This document shows positions 55,385 through 63,861 of a DNA stretch of 64,000 nt, in pieces. Position numbers and translations under genes: made by a program. Positions within the stretch are counted from its first letter, which is position 1. Each line of letters starts with the position of its first letter. The notes beneath the pieces are model-generated. The model saw only the letters and a program-made list of their open reading frames with translations. It was not told where the DNA came from and made no database searches. This stretch comes from Paeniglutamicibacter cryotolerans (GTDB lineage Bacteria; Actinomycetota; Actinomycetes; Actinomycetales; Micrococcaceae). The stretch covers positions 2,604,001 through 2,668,000 of the forward strand of contig NZ_JACHVS010000001.1 in NCBI RefSeq assembly GCF_014190875.1, given 5' to 3'.

Positions 55385-57529
55385 CTAGACGACGACCAGT
55401 CTGATTATCGATTTTTCGGGCGCCGTGCCCGATGCCGGATCCTGGGAGCGCACCGTCCCGAAGAACCCGCCCAGCAGCTTCTCTACCTCGACGGTGAAGC
55501 CCAGGCGTTCAAGTTCAGCCTTGGCTTCATCCAGCTGTTTGCCCTGGAAATTGGGGACTTCGATCATCTTCGGGCCCAACGAGAGCACATACTCGACGAT
55601 GGAGCCCCGCTCGACCTTGCCTGCGGAGGGGGTCTGTGACAGCACGAGGCCGGCGGCCACCGTACCGTCGTTCGCCGGGGTGCCGGACTTGCCCTTCAAA
55701 CCCGCCTTCTTCAGCGCTGCCATGGCCTGTTCTTCGGTGATCCCGCGCAATTCCGGGACCTTGACCGGCGCCGGTCCCTTGGACACCACCAGGTCAACGA
55801 CCGAGGCCCGGCGCAGATCGGCACCGGCAGCTGGATCGGTGGAAATGATCAGGCCCTTGGCCACCTTCTCGGAGTACTTCCCGGTGGACGTGCCCGGCGC
55901 GAGGTTCACGGCGCCGAGGGCCTTGGGTGCGTCGGCGGATTCGGTCCCGCCAAGATTCGGTACTGAGAACAGCTCGGGGCCCTGCGAGACGATGACCTGG
56001 ACCGGCTCGTAGCGCCTGATCACCGAACCGGCGACCGGGTCGGTGGAGACCACCAGACCGGTCTTGAACCGTTCGTCAAAGACCTTCTGGGTGTGCGACT
56101 TGATACCCAGAGCTGTCAGCTGCTCGATGGCGACGGTGGCGCTCTTTCCACCGAGTTGGGGCAGCTGAACCCGTGCTCCCGGTCCGAACCCGAAGAACAG
56201 GCTGGAGGCCGTGATCAGCACTGCCAGCAGGGCCAGGACGGTGCCTAGGATCCAGCGGCGACGGGTGGACATGCGCGGGGCCAGTGTTTCCGTGGGAATC
56301 TGGGCATCCTTCTTCCACCGCTTGTCGGCGGCGCGCTGCTCCCGCTTGGACGGCAGCGCAGCCAATTCGTCATGGACTTCCAGCTCCGTGTCCTCGGTGA
56401 TCCGGCCGGTGTCGTCCGAGGACTGCGGCCTGAACCCCGGGAAGACCTCGGTCCGGTCCCGGCCAGCGGTCAACGGAGTCGTGGCGTCCGTGTCGATGGC
56501 AGCAAGCCCCGGGGGCAGTGGCGGTGGCGGTCCCAACACTGTGGTGCCAGCAGTATGTCCGTCGGCCATCGACAATGTCTTGTCACCGGCCTCCGCATCG
56601 ACATGGATCACGGGTTCAGGGGGAGCCGCGGGGACCAGATCGGAAAGGGTGCCGAGCAGTTCGGAGTCGAAGTCGAGGTCGCCGGGATCCATGGTGGAGA
56701 GAATATGGCGGACCTCGCCCAGTAGCGCTTGGGCATCCTGGGGCCGGTTCTCTGGGTCTTTTTCGGTGCAGCAGCGCACTAGTTCGTCCAGGTCCGAGTG
56801 AAGGCCGGGGATCAGGCGCGATGGTGCCGGAACTTCGGAACCGACGTGCTGCAATGCGATCTGGAACTGGGATTCGCCGGTAAAGGGCTGGTGCCCGGTG
56901 AGCAGTTCGTAGGCAATGATGCCCACGGCATAAACGTCGCTGCGTTCGTCGGAGGGCTTGCCTTCAACCAGCTCGGGGGAGATGTAGGCGGCCGTGCCCA
57001 TGAGGTTCGAGGCCGAGGTCTGCTGCGTCGTGGCGCGGGCCAGTCCGAAGTCGGCGACTTTGATGTCACCAGTGTCCGAGAGCAGCACATTGGCCGGTTT
57101 CATGTCCCGGTGGACGATGCCGCGCTCGTGGGCGGCGGCGAGGCCAGCCGAAATGTCGTTCAGCACTGTCAGTGCCTGACGCGGGGTCATGCGCCCGCGT
57201 TCCCGCAGCAGGTCACGCAGCGTCATCCCGCGTACGTACTCCATGACGAGGTAGGCGTCCGGGCCGTCGACCCCCTGGTCCGTCACGCGCACGATGTTGG
57301 GGTGGGAGAGCCCTGCCGAGAGGATCGCCTCGGATTCGAAGCGTCTGACTGTATCGGGGTCGGCTGCCAACTGGGGGAGCAGCACCTTGATGGCCACTTG
57401 GCGTCGCAAGCGAATATGGGTCGCCAAATAGACCCTGGACATTCCGCCGGTTTCGATTAATCGGTGGATCCGGTATCGGTCGTCGAGGGTAGCGCCGATC
57501 AATGGGTCTTTACGGTGATCCGTCACCAT
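55385..57529 (-). CDS. pknL: Membrane Ser/Thr protein kinase with four PASTA domains (PknL-type)
   Basis: A 714-residue kinase. Kinase domain: residues of about 17-275, with GGMSRVYLATHIRLRRQVAI and its Lys, HRDMKPANVLL (near residue 138), VADFGLARA and TAAYISPELVEGKPSDERSD. A 150-residue juxtamembrane segment precedes one membrane helix (WILGTVLALLAVLITASSLF, about residues 425-444). Four extracellular PASTA domains follow to the end (VPNLGGTESADAP, VPELRGITEEQAM and VPNFQGKQLDEAK mark three of them); these bind cell-wall fragments. Position next to aroG matches pknL of mycobacteria, and corynebacterial PknL also has PASTA domains. The ATG may be bypassed: GTG at codon 2 lies six bases after a TACGAT -10. 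Confidence 0.92.
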   Translation of the reverse strand: MVTDHRKDPLIGATLDDRYRIHRLIETGGMSRVYLATHIRLRRQVAIKVLLPQLAADPDTVRRFESEAILSAGLSHPNIVRVTDQGVDGPDAYLVMEYVRGMTLRDLLRERGRMTPRQALTVLNDISAGLAAAHERGIVHRDMKPANVLLSDTGDIKVADFGLARATTQQTSASNLMGTAAYISPELVEGKPSDERSDVYAVGIIAYELLTGHQPFTGESQFQIALQHVGSEVPAPSRLIPGLHSDLDELVRCCTEKDPENRPQDAQALLGEVRHILSTMDPGDLDFDSELLGTLSDLVPAAPPEPVIHVDAEAGDKTLSMADGHTAGTTVLGPPPPLPPGLAAIDTDATTPLTAGRDRTEVFPGFRPQSSDDTGRITEDTELEVHDELAALPSKREQRAADKRWKKDAQIPTETLAPRMSTRRRWILGTVLALLAVLITASSLFFGFGPGARVQLPQLGGKSATVAIEQLTALGIKSHTQKVFDERFKTGLVVSTDPVAGSVIRRYEPVQVIVSQGPELFSVPNLGGTESADAPKALGAVNLAPGTSTGKYSEKVAKGLIISTDPAAGADLRRASVVDLVVSKGPAPVKVPELRGITEEQAMAALKKAGLKGKSGTPANDGTVAAGLVLSQTPSAGKVERGSIVEYVLSLGPKMIEVPNFQGKQLDEAKAELERLGFTVEVEKLLGGFFGTVRSQDPASGTAPEKSIIRLVVV

Positions 57530-57532
57530 TTG

Positions 57533-57538
57533 ATCGTA
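57533..57538 (-). promoter_or_regulatory. -10 element of pknL
   Basis: TACGAT on the minus strand (57538-57533) is three bases before ATG 57529 and six before GTG 57526. It fits a leaderless transcript starting at the GTG. Confidence 0.45.
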
Positions 57539-57588
57539 GCGATTCCGCCGACGGGCCGCCGCATCAACACGAGACTTGCCCGGGTATG

Positions 57589-57629
57589 CCGAAGGGGCCC
57601 GGCTCCATGATGGAACCGGCCCCCTTCGG
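57589..57629 (-). terminator. Terminator hairpin after whiB
   Basis: A long hairpin with outer stem CCGAAGGGG (57589-57597) and CCCCTTCGG (57621-57629), continued by two further paired segments to a 3-base loop. It lies between whiB and pknL, which are both on the minus strand. No T tract is visible. Confidence 0.65.
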
Positions 57630-57658
57630 ATTGCCGAGTTGATACGGCGTCGTGGAAC

Positions 57659-57907
57659 CTAGGATGCGCGCCGAGCACGGGCGGCGCGGCGCTTCAAGGC
57701 GCGGCGCTCGTCCTCGCTCATGCCGCCCCAAACACCGGCGTCCTGGCCGGACTCGATGGCCCATTGCAGGCAGGTGTCAACAACCGGGCAACGGCGGCAT
57801 ACACTCTTTGCCTCTTCGATCTGGAGCAGTGCTGGACCGGTATTTCCAACCGGGAAAAAGAGCTCCGGGTCCTTGTCCAGACAAGCTGCGCGGCTACGCC
57901 AATCCAT
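57659..57907 (-). CDS. WhiB-family iron-sulfur regulator, WhiB1-like
   Basis: An 82-residue protein with the four cluster-binding Cys at positions 9, 37, 40 and 46, the turn motif GVWGGMSEDERRALKRR and a basic C-terminus. The spacing and sequence (DPELFFPVGNTGPAL) follow WhiB1 of M. tuberculosis, an essential 4Fe-4S protein that binds sigma factor region 4 and reacts with nitric oxide. ATG 57907 was chosen as the homologous start, with AAGGAG 11 bases upstream; the frame is open 21 codons further up. It is transcribed toward pknL. Confidence 0.93.
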   Translation of the reverse strand: MDWRSRAACLDKDPELFFPVGNTGPALLQIEEAKSVCRRCPVVDTCLQWAIESGQDAGVWGGMSEDERRALKRRAARARRAS

Positions 57908-57980
57908 GCTTGGTGATGCTCCTTGAGTGTAGGTCTGTGGGATGCGCCTGCCGCGAGTAAACAGCGGCAAACAGCAGAGA

Positions 57981-58005
57981 AACGGGAGGATATCCCTCTC
58001 CCGTT
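57981..58005 (-). promoter_or_regulatory. Hairpin in the whiB leader region
   Basis: AACGGGAG (57981-57988) and CTCCCGTT (57998-58005) enclose nine bases, about 75 bases upstream of the whiB start. A further dyad TTACGTTCACGTAA lies at 58030-58043. Both may be control sites of whiB or of the divergent gene. Confidence 0.35.
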
Positions 58006-58198
58006 CACCTGCCTAACAAGGTTTTCATGTTACGTTCACGTAAACAAGGGGCCGGGGATGGAAATACCCCGCTGTACGTGAGCGCTTTGTCACAATCCGC
58101 CGGTGGCGGCTTTCAAGTAGCAGTAGCGTCCGTTGTTGACAAGGGATGTCTTGGCCACATCGGACCCTTCCGGTTAGCCGGGGACCTGCGAATGGGGC

Positions 58199-58204
58199 TA
58201 GGTT
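58199..58204 (+). promoter_or_regulatory. -10 element of a leaderless promoter
   Basis: TAGGTT is followed after six bases by GTG 58211. The 15-base stretch TAGGTTTTAAGCGTG is nearly the same as that before tyrS (TAGGTTTAAGGCGTG). Confidence 0.5.
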
Positions 58205-58210
58205 TTAAGC

Positions 58211-58648
58211 GTGATGAACGACAAGAGCCAGCCCCAGCGAACCCCTCGGACCAGACCCGTCTCGGTCGTGGTGATAGCCGTCCTGTTGTTGGCCGAGGCG
58301 CTAGGTGTCCTGTACTACGCATTGGTCTATGCCTTGCAGCTTGGCACTCCGGGCCCGCTGTCCATGGGAGGACGTCTGTTCATGCTCGGTCTGATCGTCG
58401 CCGCCGGAATCTGGCAGTGCTCCGTTGCCTGGAACCTGTTCCGGGGACGGGCCTGGACCCGGGCCGCCGCCATTACCTGGCAGCTGATCCAGGTCATTGT
58501 CGCCATCCCCTTCTTCGGCGTCGGGGGTGCCTTGACGGGGACGCTTCTGCTGCTTCCGGCAGCGGCCATCATCGTCCTGTTGTTCGACCCGCGCACGACG
58601 GCCTTCTTCGGGGACCGGCAAAGCGGCAGTACGGCAGCCCGGAGCTAG
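58211..58648 (+). CDS. Small integral membrane protein
   Basis: A 145-residue protein with a polar basic N-terminus and four predicted membrane helices (VSVVVIAVLLLAEALGVLYY, LFMLGLIVAAGIWQCSVAWN, TWQLIQVIVAIPFFGVGGAL, LLLPAAAIIVLLFDP). It resembles the many four-helix actinobacterial membrane proteins of unknown function. The start GTG-ATG is supported by a leaderless -10. The stop TAG shares the palindrome CTAG (58645-58648) with the stop of the convergent FtsK-like gene. Confidence 0.8.
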   Translation: MMNDKSQPQRTPRTRPVSVVVIAVLLLAEALGVLYYALVYALQLGTPGPLSMGGRLFMLGLIVAAGIWQCSVAWNLFRGRAWTRAAAITWQLIQVIVAIPFFGVGGALTGTLLLLPAAAIIVLLFDPRTTAFFGDRQSGSTAARS

Positions 58649-61600
58649 TCCGGATCAACGGGAAACAGGCATTGGATCCTGCGTACCCGGCCCTCATCCA
58701 GTGCCACGCCGCGTCCGGGCACATCCCGCGAAAGTTCGGGCACCCGAAACCCCAACTGGTCTGCCTCGGCGCGCCCGATGGGCCCGAGCACCAAGACCGA
58801 TTCGCCTGAACGCAATACGGATCCCACGGGCAACGCATAACCGAGCGACGCCGAGGGACGCGCAGTCAGCACGACAGACAAACCCTGTGATGCGGCACGT
58901 TCCAGCAACCGTGTAGCCCGGGATGGATCCCGATCGGCATCGTCGATCAAGATGAAACGGACCTCCTTGCCCGGGTCATCGGGAGTGCCGCCCTCTTCCG
59001 CAGTCGCTGCCTGGCCCAGCCGGAACAGCCGTGCCGCCGACCCCAGATTCGCTGCCAGCAGGAGCAACAACGTGCTCTTGCCCATTCCCTCTCGGCCTAG
59101 TACCAGACCAACGGCTCCAGGTCCCCACGACCACCACCGGTTATCCGGGCCAGTCACTCCCACCAAGTAGCGGCCCGAAGCACATTCGGCGCTCCTGGAG
59201 TTCACTGGCAGTTCGGCCGCCGTGATTCGGTGTGGCAAGGGAAGGCAATATGGGCGCCGTTGCTGATCCCCGGCATGCCACTGATCGGGAGCCGGCGGTG
59301 TCGCCGGAACGGTCAATAGTTGGACGGCATGGCCCGTAAGGGGTGTTTCCGGGCCAACCCACACCGACCGCCCGGGGATTTTAGCCACCGACCGTAGCCG
59401 GGGCCACCCGATGGTGGTTTCCGGGCCGCTTCCCAGCGGCAGGAAAAGCCGGTGCTCGCAGAGCGCATAGGCCTTGGCAGCCCCCGCATCCCTGTCTCCG
59501 GCCAGCACCAGCGCGGGCCCCGGCCCACGGCTTCGACGCGCCTGGGCCGCTAGGAACCCATCGAGTTCGGCGTAGGCCTGGGAATCCATGGTGCCTGCCC
59601 AACCAGCCATGCCGGTCACCAACAGCACAAGCGCCGGGTCCGTGTCGGCTCCCGCCAGCAGCCCGATGACATCGGCTACCCGCTCCGGTTCGGCAGCTCC
59701 CACATAACCGGCAATCTGCGGCGCGGTGGCCCAGCCCGCGAGGTAACCGGCGCCGTCTAATACGAAGGCGCGGGCCCCGATCCGGGGTAAGCCGGCCAGC
59801 AAATTCCCCAAGAGCGGGCCGACGCCAGACGCTGGATGGCCGATGACAGCCAGTCGCCGCATGGTTCCCGGGGACCACCACCAGCCTGTGCTGCGCTGTT
59901 CGGCCACCAGATCCACCAGCCCCAGACCGATACCCGTCCCCGGTACGGTGCCGAGGATTCGTCGCGGCAGAAAAGGGAGCAATTGTGGCAAGGGTCGGGG
60001 AAAGGGGTTCTCCGGAATCTCCGAGGGTGCAAAACGTCGGGCCGCCGTTGCCACCAGCTCGTCCAAGGGGTGCTCCCGGGGCGGCATCTGCCCGGTCGCC
60101 GCCCGTGGTTGGCCCAGACGCGAACCATAAACGAGCAGCTTCGGCGGGTTTCCGCGGCTGGCGCGGTCGTCGACCCTGAACCCCACGACCATCCCGGTGC
60201 CGCGGCGTAAGAGTGCGCTACCAGGCATCGCCGGGTCAAGCCCGGCGGCAGCCGGGGTTCCCAGCAGTTCGGAGGACTCGAACTCGCTTTGCAGTCGAAG
60301 GCACAACACGCTATTGATGTTGGCCCGAAGTTCTGCTGGTACCGCGCCCTGGGGGCGTTGGGTGGCAAGGACCAGATGTACGCCAAGGGACCGGCCGATG
60401 GTCGCAAGCCGCACGATCCGATCGGTGGCATCGGGCAGTTCTGTGCCTAGAACCCGGAACTCGTCAATGACAACGACCAGACGTGGAAGCGGCAGACGAC
60501 CGGCGCCGGCCTCGGAGCGGTACTCGGCATAGTCCCCGGCACCCGCTGCGGCCAACAATGCCTCGCGTCTCCGCAATTCGGCACCCAGGGACTCCAACGC
60601 ACGCGATGCCCCGTCGCCGTCGAGGTCGGTGGCCAGGGATTGCACATGCGGCAATGCTCCCAAAGGCCCCAACGCGGACCCGCCCTTGAAATCGACGAGC
60701 ATCAGGGCCAATTCGGCAGCCGAATACTCTTGGCACCAGCCCAGGACCAGGCTGCGGAGCAATTCGGATTTTCCCGAGCCGGTAGTCCCTGCGACCAGTA
60801 GGTGGGGCCCGTCTGCGACAAGATCCAGCTCGACCGGGTCCGGGCCGTTGCAGCCGATCCTGCAGGCGAGACGGCGGGTAGCATCAGCGCCATGCGGACG
60901 TGGTTCCGGTACGGTGTCAGGAAGCGGACCGAACCCGGGTTCCGGAAGGACGCTTACCAACAGCGTGCGCAGTACTTCTGTCCCCAATCTGTCGGGCCGG
61001 ATGAACGATGTTTCTTGTCCTCGGACGACGCGGCCTGATCCGGCATCCACGCTCCAAGTGGCCGATTGTGACCCGTCCCGTGGACACACCAGCACCACGC
61101 CCGGGCCAGAAGGGGCGGCGGCAAGATTCTTGGCCGCGGCACACGCCGAAGCATCAGGCCCTAGCGACAGCACCAGAGTCCGCGTCGAGAATCCGTGGGA
61201 GCTCGGTAACCTGTCGAGCACCGATACCCCCGGCATGCGGCGGACCTCCACCGGCAGGAAGGAGGCGTCGCCGGTCAGGATCAGCGTGGTGGTCCCGTTG
61301 AAGAGCTCGGGTGCCAGCCGCAATATGAGTGACCGAACCAGAGCATGTGCGGCTGGCACGGACCCCTCCAGAATGCCGAGGCTGCCCGGACCGCAGGGCA
61401 GGAAACACGGAACGTTGCGGGCAAGGGGAGGGGCCGCACCTCGGATCCGCGCCCCCGAAGGAACGTTTGCTGCGGCATCTCCGCGGCCCACGCAGAATAC
61501 TGCGGAGTCCGGCCCTGTCGGGCTGGTCGGGTTAGCTCGGAAGCGATGGGCGGCTTCGCCTGGTGGAAGTGCCAGTGCACGGCGGCGGCCCTCGTCAACC

Positions 61601-62397
61601 AGAACTGCGGCCTTGAGGGAAAACAGATGCCGTCGTCTTTCGCGTAGCCCGGACAGCGCTGATACCCCTCCAGTGGCGAGCCCGATGACGCAGAAGGCCA
61701 GGAAGTACCAGCTGCCAGTGGCCACAAAAAGACCTAGGCCCACCGCCATCGGCAACAGCGCGCCCAGGGCCTGGGGCAGGACGCGTCCGGTGGGTGGCGG
61801 TGCCTCGACAGGCAGCGGTTCCTGTGGCCACGATCGGTCTGCAGATGCAGTGTCGGTGGCAGCTCCCATCACCGTGAATGTGCTTTCCCCGGCGCTGAAG
61901 CCGCCGCCCTCCACCAAAATGGACTCGGAAACGCGTTGGCCGTCAATGCTTATCCCGTTGCCGGAGTCCAGGTCGTAGACCCTTACGCCAAGCGCATCAA
62001 CGACGAGTCGGGCGTGGATCCGGGACAGTCCCGGATCGGCCACGCACATGTCTGCGCCAGCACGGCCGATCGTGTGTTCGCCGCGCAGCAACGGTAGCCG
62101 CGGCCCCGGATCCGGGCCCTCTACGACGACCAGATGCAATGCCCGGGCGTCTGGCTGCGCCGGGGCCAAGTCAGACCGGGGGAGGGGCAGGGCCGTAGTG
62201 CTTAGCAGCAGATGTCCGTGCACCGGCAGCCGCCCGATCCTCTGAATTGGCACCGGGCCCAAGAACCAGATGCAGAGGCCCGTGGTCTCGGCCAGCAGCG
62301 CCGCCAACCCGGCGCCGGAAGAGGGTACGTCACCCTCTAGACATGCTTCCCACGCAACCTCCGGACTGCATCCGGTCAGAGTCAATTGAAGCGCCAT
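58645..62397 (-). CDS. EssC-like FHA/FtsK-SpoIIIE ATPase of type VII secretion type
   Basis: A 1250-residue protein. An N-terminal beta-rich part leads to an FHA domain (about residues 95-165: HTIGRAGADMCVADPGLSRI, DLDSGNGISIDG). Two adjacent membrane helices follow (about 210-250: LGALLPMAVGLGLFVATG, WYFLAFCVIGLATGGVSAL), then three FtsK-type modules. Module 1 is intact (GTTGSGKSELLRSLV near 537, LVVVIDEFRVLG near 641). Module 2 is degenerate (GHPASGVGPLL near 852, no Lys). Module 3 has GREGMGKSTLLLLLA (near 1102) and FILIDDADRDP. FHA plus two helices plus three ATPase modules is the architecture of EssC/EccC, the motor of type VII secretion. ATG 62397 has AGAGGAAG about seven bases upstream. 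No WXG100 substrate gene is visible in the window. Confidence 0.85.
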   Translation of the reverse strand: MALQLTLTGCSPEVAWEACLEGDVPSSGAGLAALLAETTGLCIWFLGPVPIQRIGRLPVHGHLLLSTTALPLPRSDLAPAQPDARALHLVVVEGPDPGPRLPLLRGEHTIGRAGADMCVADPGLSRIHARLVVDALGVRVYDLDSGNGISIDGQRVSESILVEGGGFSAGESTFTVMGAATDTASADRSWPQEPLPVEAPPPTGRVLPQALGALLPMAVGLGLFVATGSWYFLAFCVIGLATGGVSALSGLRERRRHLFSLKAAVLVDEGRRRALALPPGEAAHRFRANPTSPTGPDSAVFCVGRGDAAANVPSGARIRGAAPPLARNVPCFLPCGPGSLGILEGSVPAAHALVRSLILRLAPELFNGTTTLILTGDASFLPVEVRRMPGVSVLDRLPSSHGFSTRTLVLSLGPDASACAAAKNLAAAPSGPGVVLVCPRDGSQSATWSVDAGSGRVVRGQETSFIRPDRLGTEVLRTLLVSVLPEPGFGPLPDTVPEPRPHGADATRRLACRIGCNGPDPVELDLVADGPHLLVAGTTGSGKSELLRSLVLGWCQEYSAAELALMLVDFKGGSALGPLGALPHVQSLATDLDGDGASRALESLGAELRRREALLAAAGAGDYAEYRSEAGAGRLPLPRLVVVIDEFRVLGTELPDATDRIVRLATIGRSLGVHLVLATQRPQGAVPAELRANINSVLCLRLQSEFESSELLGTPAAAGLDPAMPGSALLRRGTGMVVGFRVDDRASRGNPPKLLVYGSRLGQPRAATGQMPPREHPLDELVATAARRFAPSEIPENPFPRPLPQLLPFLPRRILGTVPGTGIGLGLVDLVAEQRSTGWWWSPGTMRRLAVIGHPASGVGPLLGNLLAGLPRIGARAFVLDGAGYLAGWATAPQIAGYVGAAEPERVADVIGLLAGADTDPALVLLVTGMAGWAGTMDSQAYAELDGFLAAQARRSRGPGPALVLAGDRDAGAAKAYALCEHRLFLPLGSGPETTIGWPRLRSVAKIPGRSVWVGPETPLTGHAVQLLTVPATPPAPDQWHAGDQQRRPYCLPLPHRITAAELPVNSRSAECASGRYLVGVTGPDNRWWSWGPGAVGLVLGREGMGKSTLLLLLAANLGSAARLFRLGQAATAEEGGTPDDPGKEVRFILIDDADRDPSRATRLLERAASQGLSVVLTARPSASLGYALPVGSVLRSGESVLVLGPIGRAEADQLGFRVPELSRDVPGRGVALDEGRVRRIQCLFPVDPD

Positions 62398-62536
62398 GGG
62401 GGTCTTCCTCTCGTGTCGGGCAGCCCCGGTCGTGGCAAGACTATCGACGGGCCGGGGTCGTCCGGCTATGTTGTCGGCAGTCTTGTGGAATTTCATGAAG
62501 TGGCGACAACGGTTATCCACACTTCTGTTCCTGCCC

Positions 62537-62566
62537 TTGTGGAGCTGGGCCCCGGCTCTGTAGTCT
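62537..62566 (+). promoter_or_regulatory. Candidate tad operon promoter
   Basis: TTGTGG (62537-62542), an 18-bp spacer and TAGTCT (62561-62566) lie about 70 bases before the tadA GTG, in the 237-base region divergent from the FtsK-like gene. A TTATCCACA 9-mer (DnaA-box consensus) lies just upstream at 62513. Confidence 0.4.
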
Positions 62567-62634
62567 CGGCGCTAACTCGCCTCGGCGGTGCCATCGCGGG
62601 TGATGGCACCGGCCGGGCCATTCGGAGGCGGACC

Positions 62635-63861
62635 GTGGATGGCATTCGAATCGTTGAAGATGAAGTCCGGGAGCTGATCCGGCGGCAGGGCCTTGACCCC
62701 GCGCTGCAGGGAACCGAGATCAGGCGCCTGGTCGATGATGCCGTGCGCGATTACGACGAGCGTTCTATGCTTGGTTCGCTGCCGATGTTGACCGACCCGA
62801 TGACAGCACGACGCAGGATCTTTGACGCGGTTGCGGGGCTCGGGGCGCTGCAACCGTTGCTCGATGACCCGGAAGTCGAGGAAATCTGGATCAACGGGCC
62901 CAGCGAGGTCTATTCGGCCAGATCGGGTGTTTCGGAGCTAACCTCGATCCGTCTCGAAGAGGTCGAGGTGCGCAACCTCGTCGAACGCATGCTGAAGGCA
63001 TCGGGCCGCAGACTGGATCTCTCCCAGCCCTTCGTCGACTGTCAACTGTCCGACGGATCGCGCCTGCATGTGGTGATCCCAGATATCACACGTCGACATT
63101 GGGCGGTGAATATTCGCAAGTTCGTTGCCCGTGCCAGCAAGCTGGAACATCTCGTGGATCTCGGTTCGATCAGCCGTGGCGCCGCCCATTATCTGGACAT
63201 GGCAGTCGGGGCCGGTCTGAACGTTCTGATTTCGGGGGCGACGCACGCGGGAAAGACCACGATGCTCAACTGCCTGTCGGGATCCATTGGGCCGCGGGAA
63301 CGGGTGGTCACCATCGAGGAGATCTTCGAGTTGAAGATCCCGCTGCGTGACGTGGTCGGGCTCCAATGCCGTCAGCCGAACCTAGAGGGCCAAGGAGAAA
63401 TTAACATGCGCCGGCTCGTCAAGGAGGCCCTGAGGATGCGCCCGGATCGATTGATCGTCGGCGAGGTACGCGAGGCGGAGGCACTGGACATGCTGATCGC
63501 GCTGAACGCCGGTATGCCTGGGCTATGTACCATCCACGCAAATGACGCCCGATCTGCAGTTACGAAAATTTGCACGTTGCCGCTGCTCGCCGGGGAAAAC
63601 ATCTCCTCGAGTTTCGTGGTGCCCACTGTGGCCGCCTGCATCGACCTAGTGGTCCATTGCTCGCGTACCCCCGACGGGCACCGGTACGTCTCCGAAATAC
63701 TGGCCCTGGGCCGACGTGTGGAGAACGGGGCCATTGAAACGAACTGTGTATTTGCCATGGAAGGCGGGGAATTGGTGCTGCAGCAGGCGGCTGACCTGTC
63801 CCATGGAAAATTCATTGCTGCGGGGATCGACGTAGCGGCCCTGGGGAGGGCAGTGGCGTGA
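62635..63861 (+). CDS. tadA: Tad pilus assembly ATPase TadA/CpaF
   Basis: A 408-residue secretion ATPase of the GspE/VirB11 superfamily that powers Flp-type (Tad) pilus assembly at the inner membrane. The N-terminal domain (DPEVEEIWINGPSEVYSARS, FVDCQLSDGSRLHVVIPDI) is followed by Walker A ISGATHAGKTTMLNCL (near residue 198), the Asp box VVTIEEIFELKI, Walker B RPDRLIVGEVREAEALDML, and the His box GLCTIHANDARSA. The unusual THAGKT replaces the common TGSGKT but keeps the Lys and Thr. GTG 62635 has GGAGG six bases upstream. The stop overlaps tadB by four bases. Confidence 0.93.
   Translation: MDGIRIVEDEVRELIRRQGLDPALQGTEIRRLVDDAVRDYDERSMLGSLPMLTDPMTARRRIFDAVAGLGALQPLLDDPEVEEIWINGPSEVYSARSGVSELTSIRLEEVEVRNLVERMLKASGRRLDLSQPFVDCQLSDGSRLHVVIPDITRRHWAVNIRKFVARASKLEHLVDLGSISRGAAHYLDMAVGAGLNVLISGATHAGKTTMLNCLSGSIGPRERVVTIEEIFELKIPLRDVVGLQCRQPNLEGQGEINMRRLVKEALRMRPDRLIVGEVREAEALDMLIALNAGMPGLCTIHANDARSAVTKICTLPLLAGENISSSFVVPTVAACIDLVVHCSRTPDGHRYVSEILALGRRVENGAIETNCVFAMEGGELVLQQAADLSHGKFIAAGIDVAALGRAVA

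Noticed and set aside
58079..58097. CRP-like site GTGAGCGCTTTGTCAC upstream of whiB
   Set aside because: The half-sites are eight bases apart; the CRP consensus needs six.
62513..62521. Perfect DnaA box TTATCCACA in the tad control region
   Set aside because: A single 9-mer is expected by chance about every 130 kb per strand, and neighbouring partial matches (TTGTGGA) are weak. There is no box cluster, dnaA, dnaN or AT-rich element.
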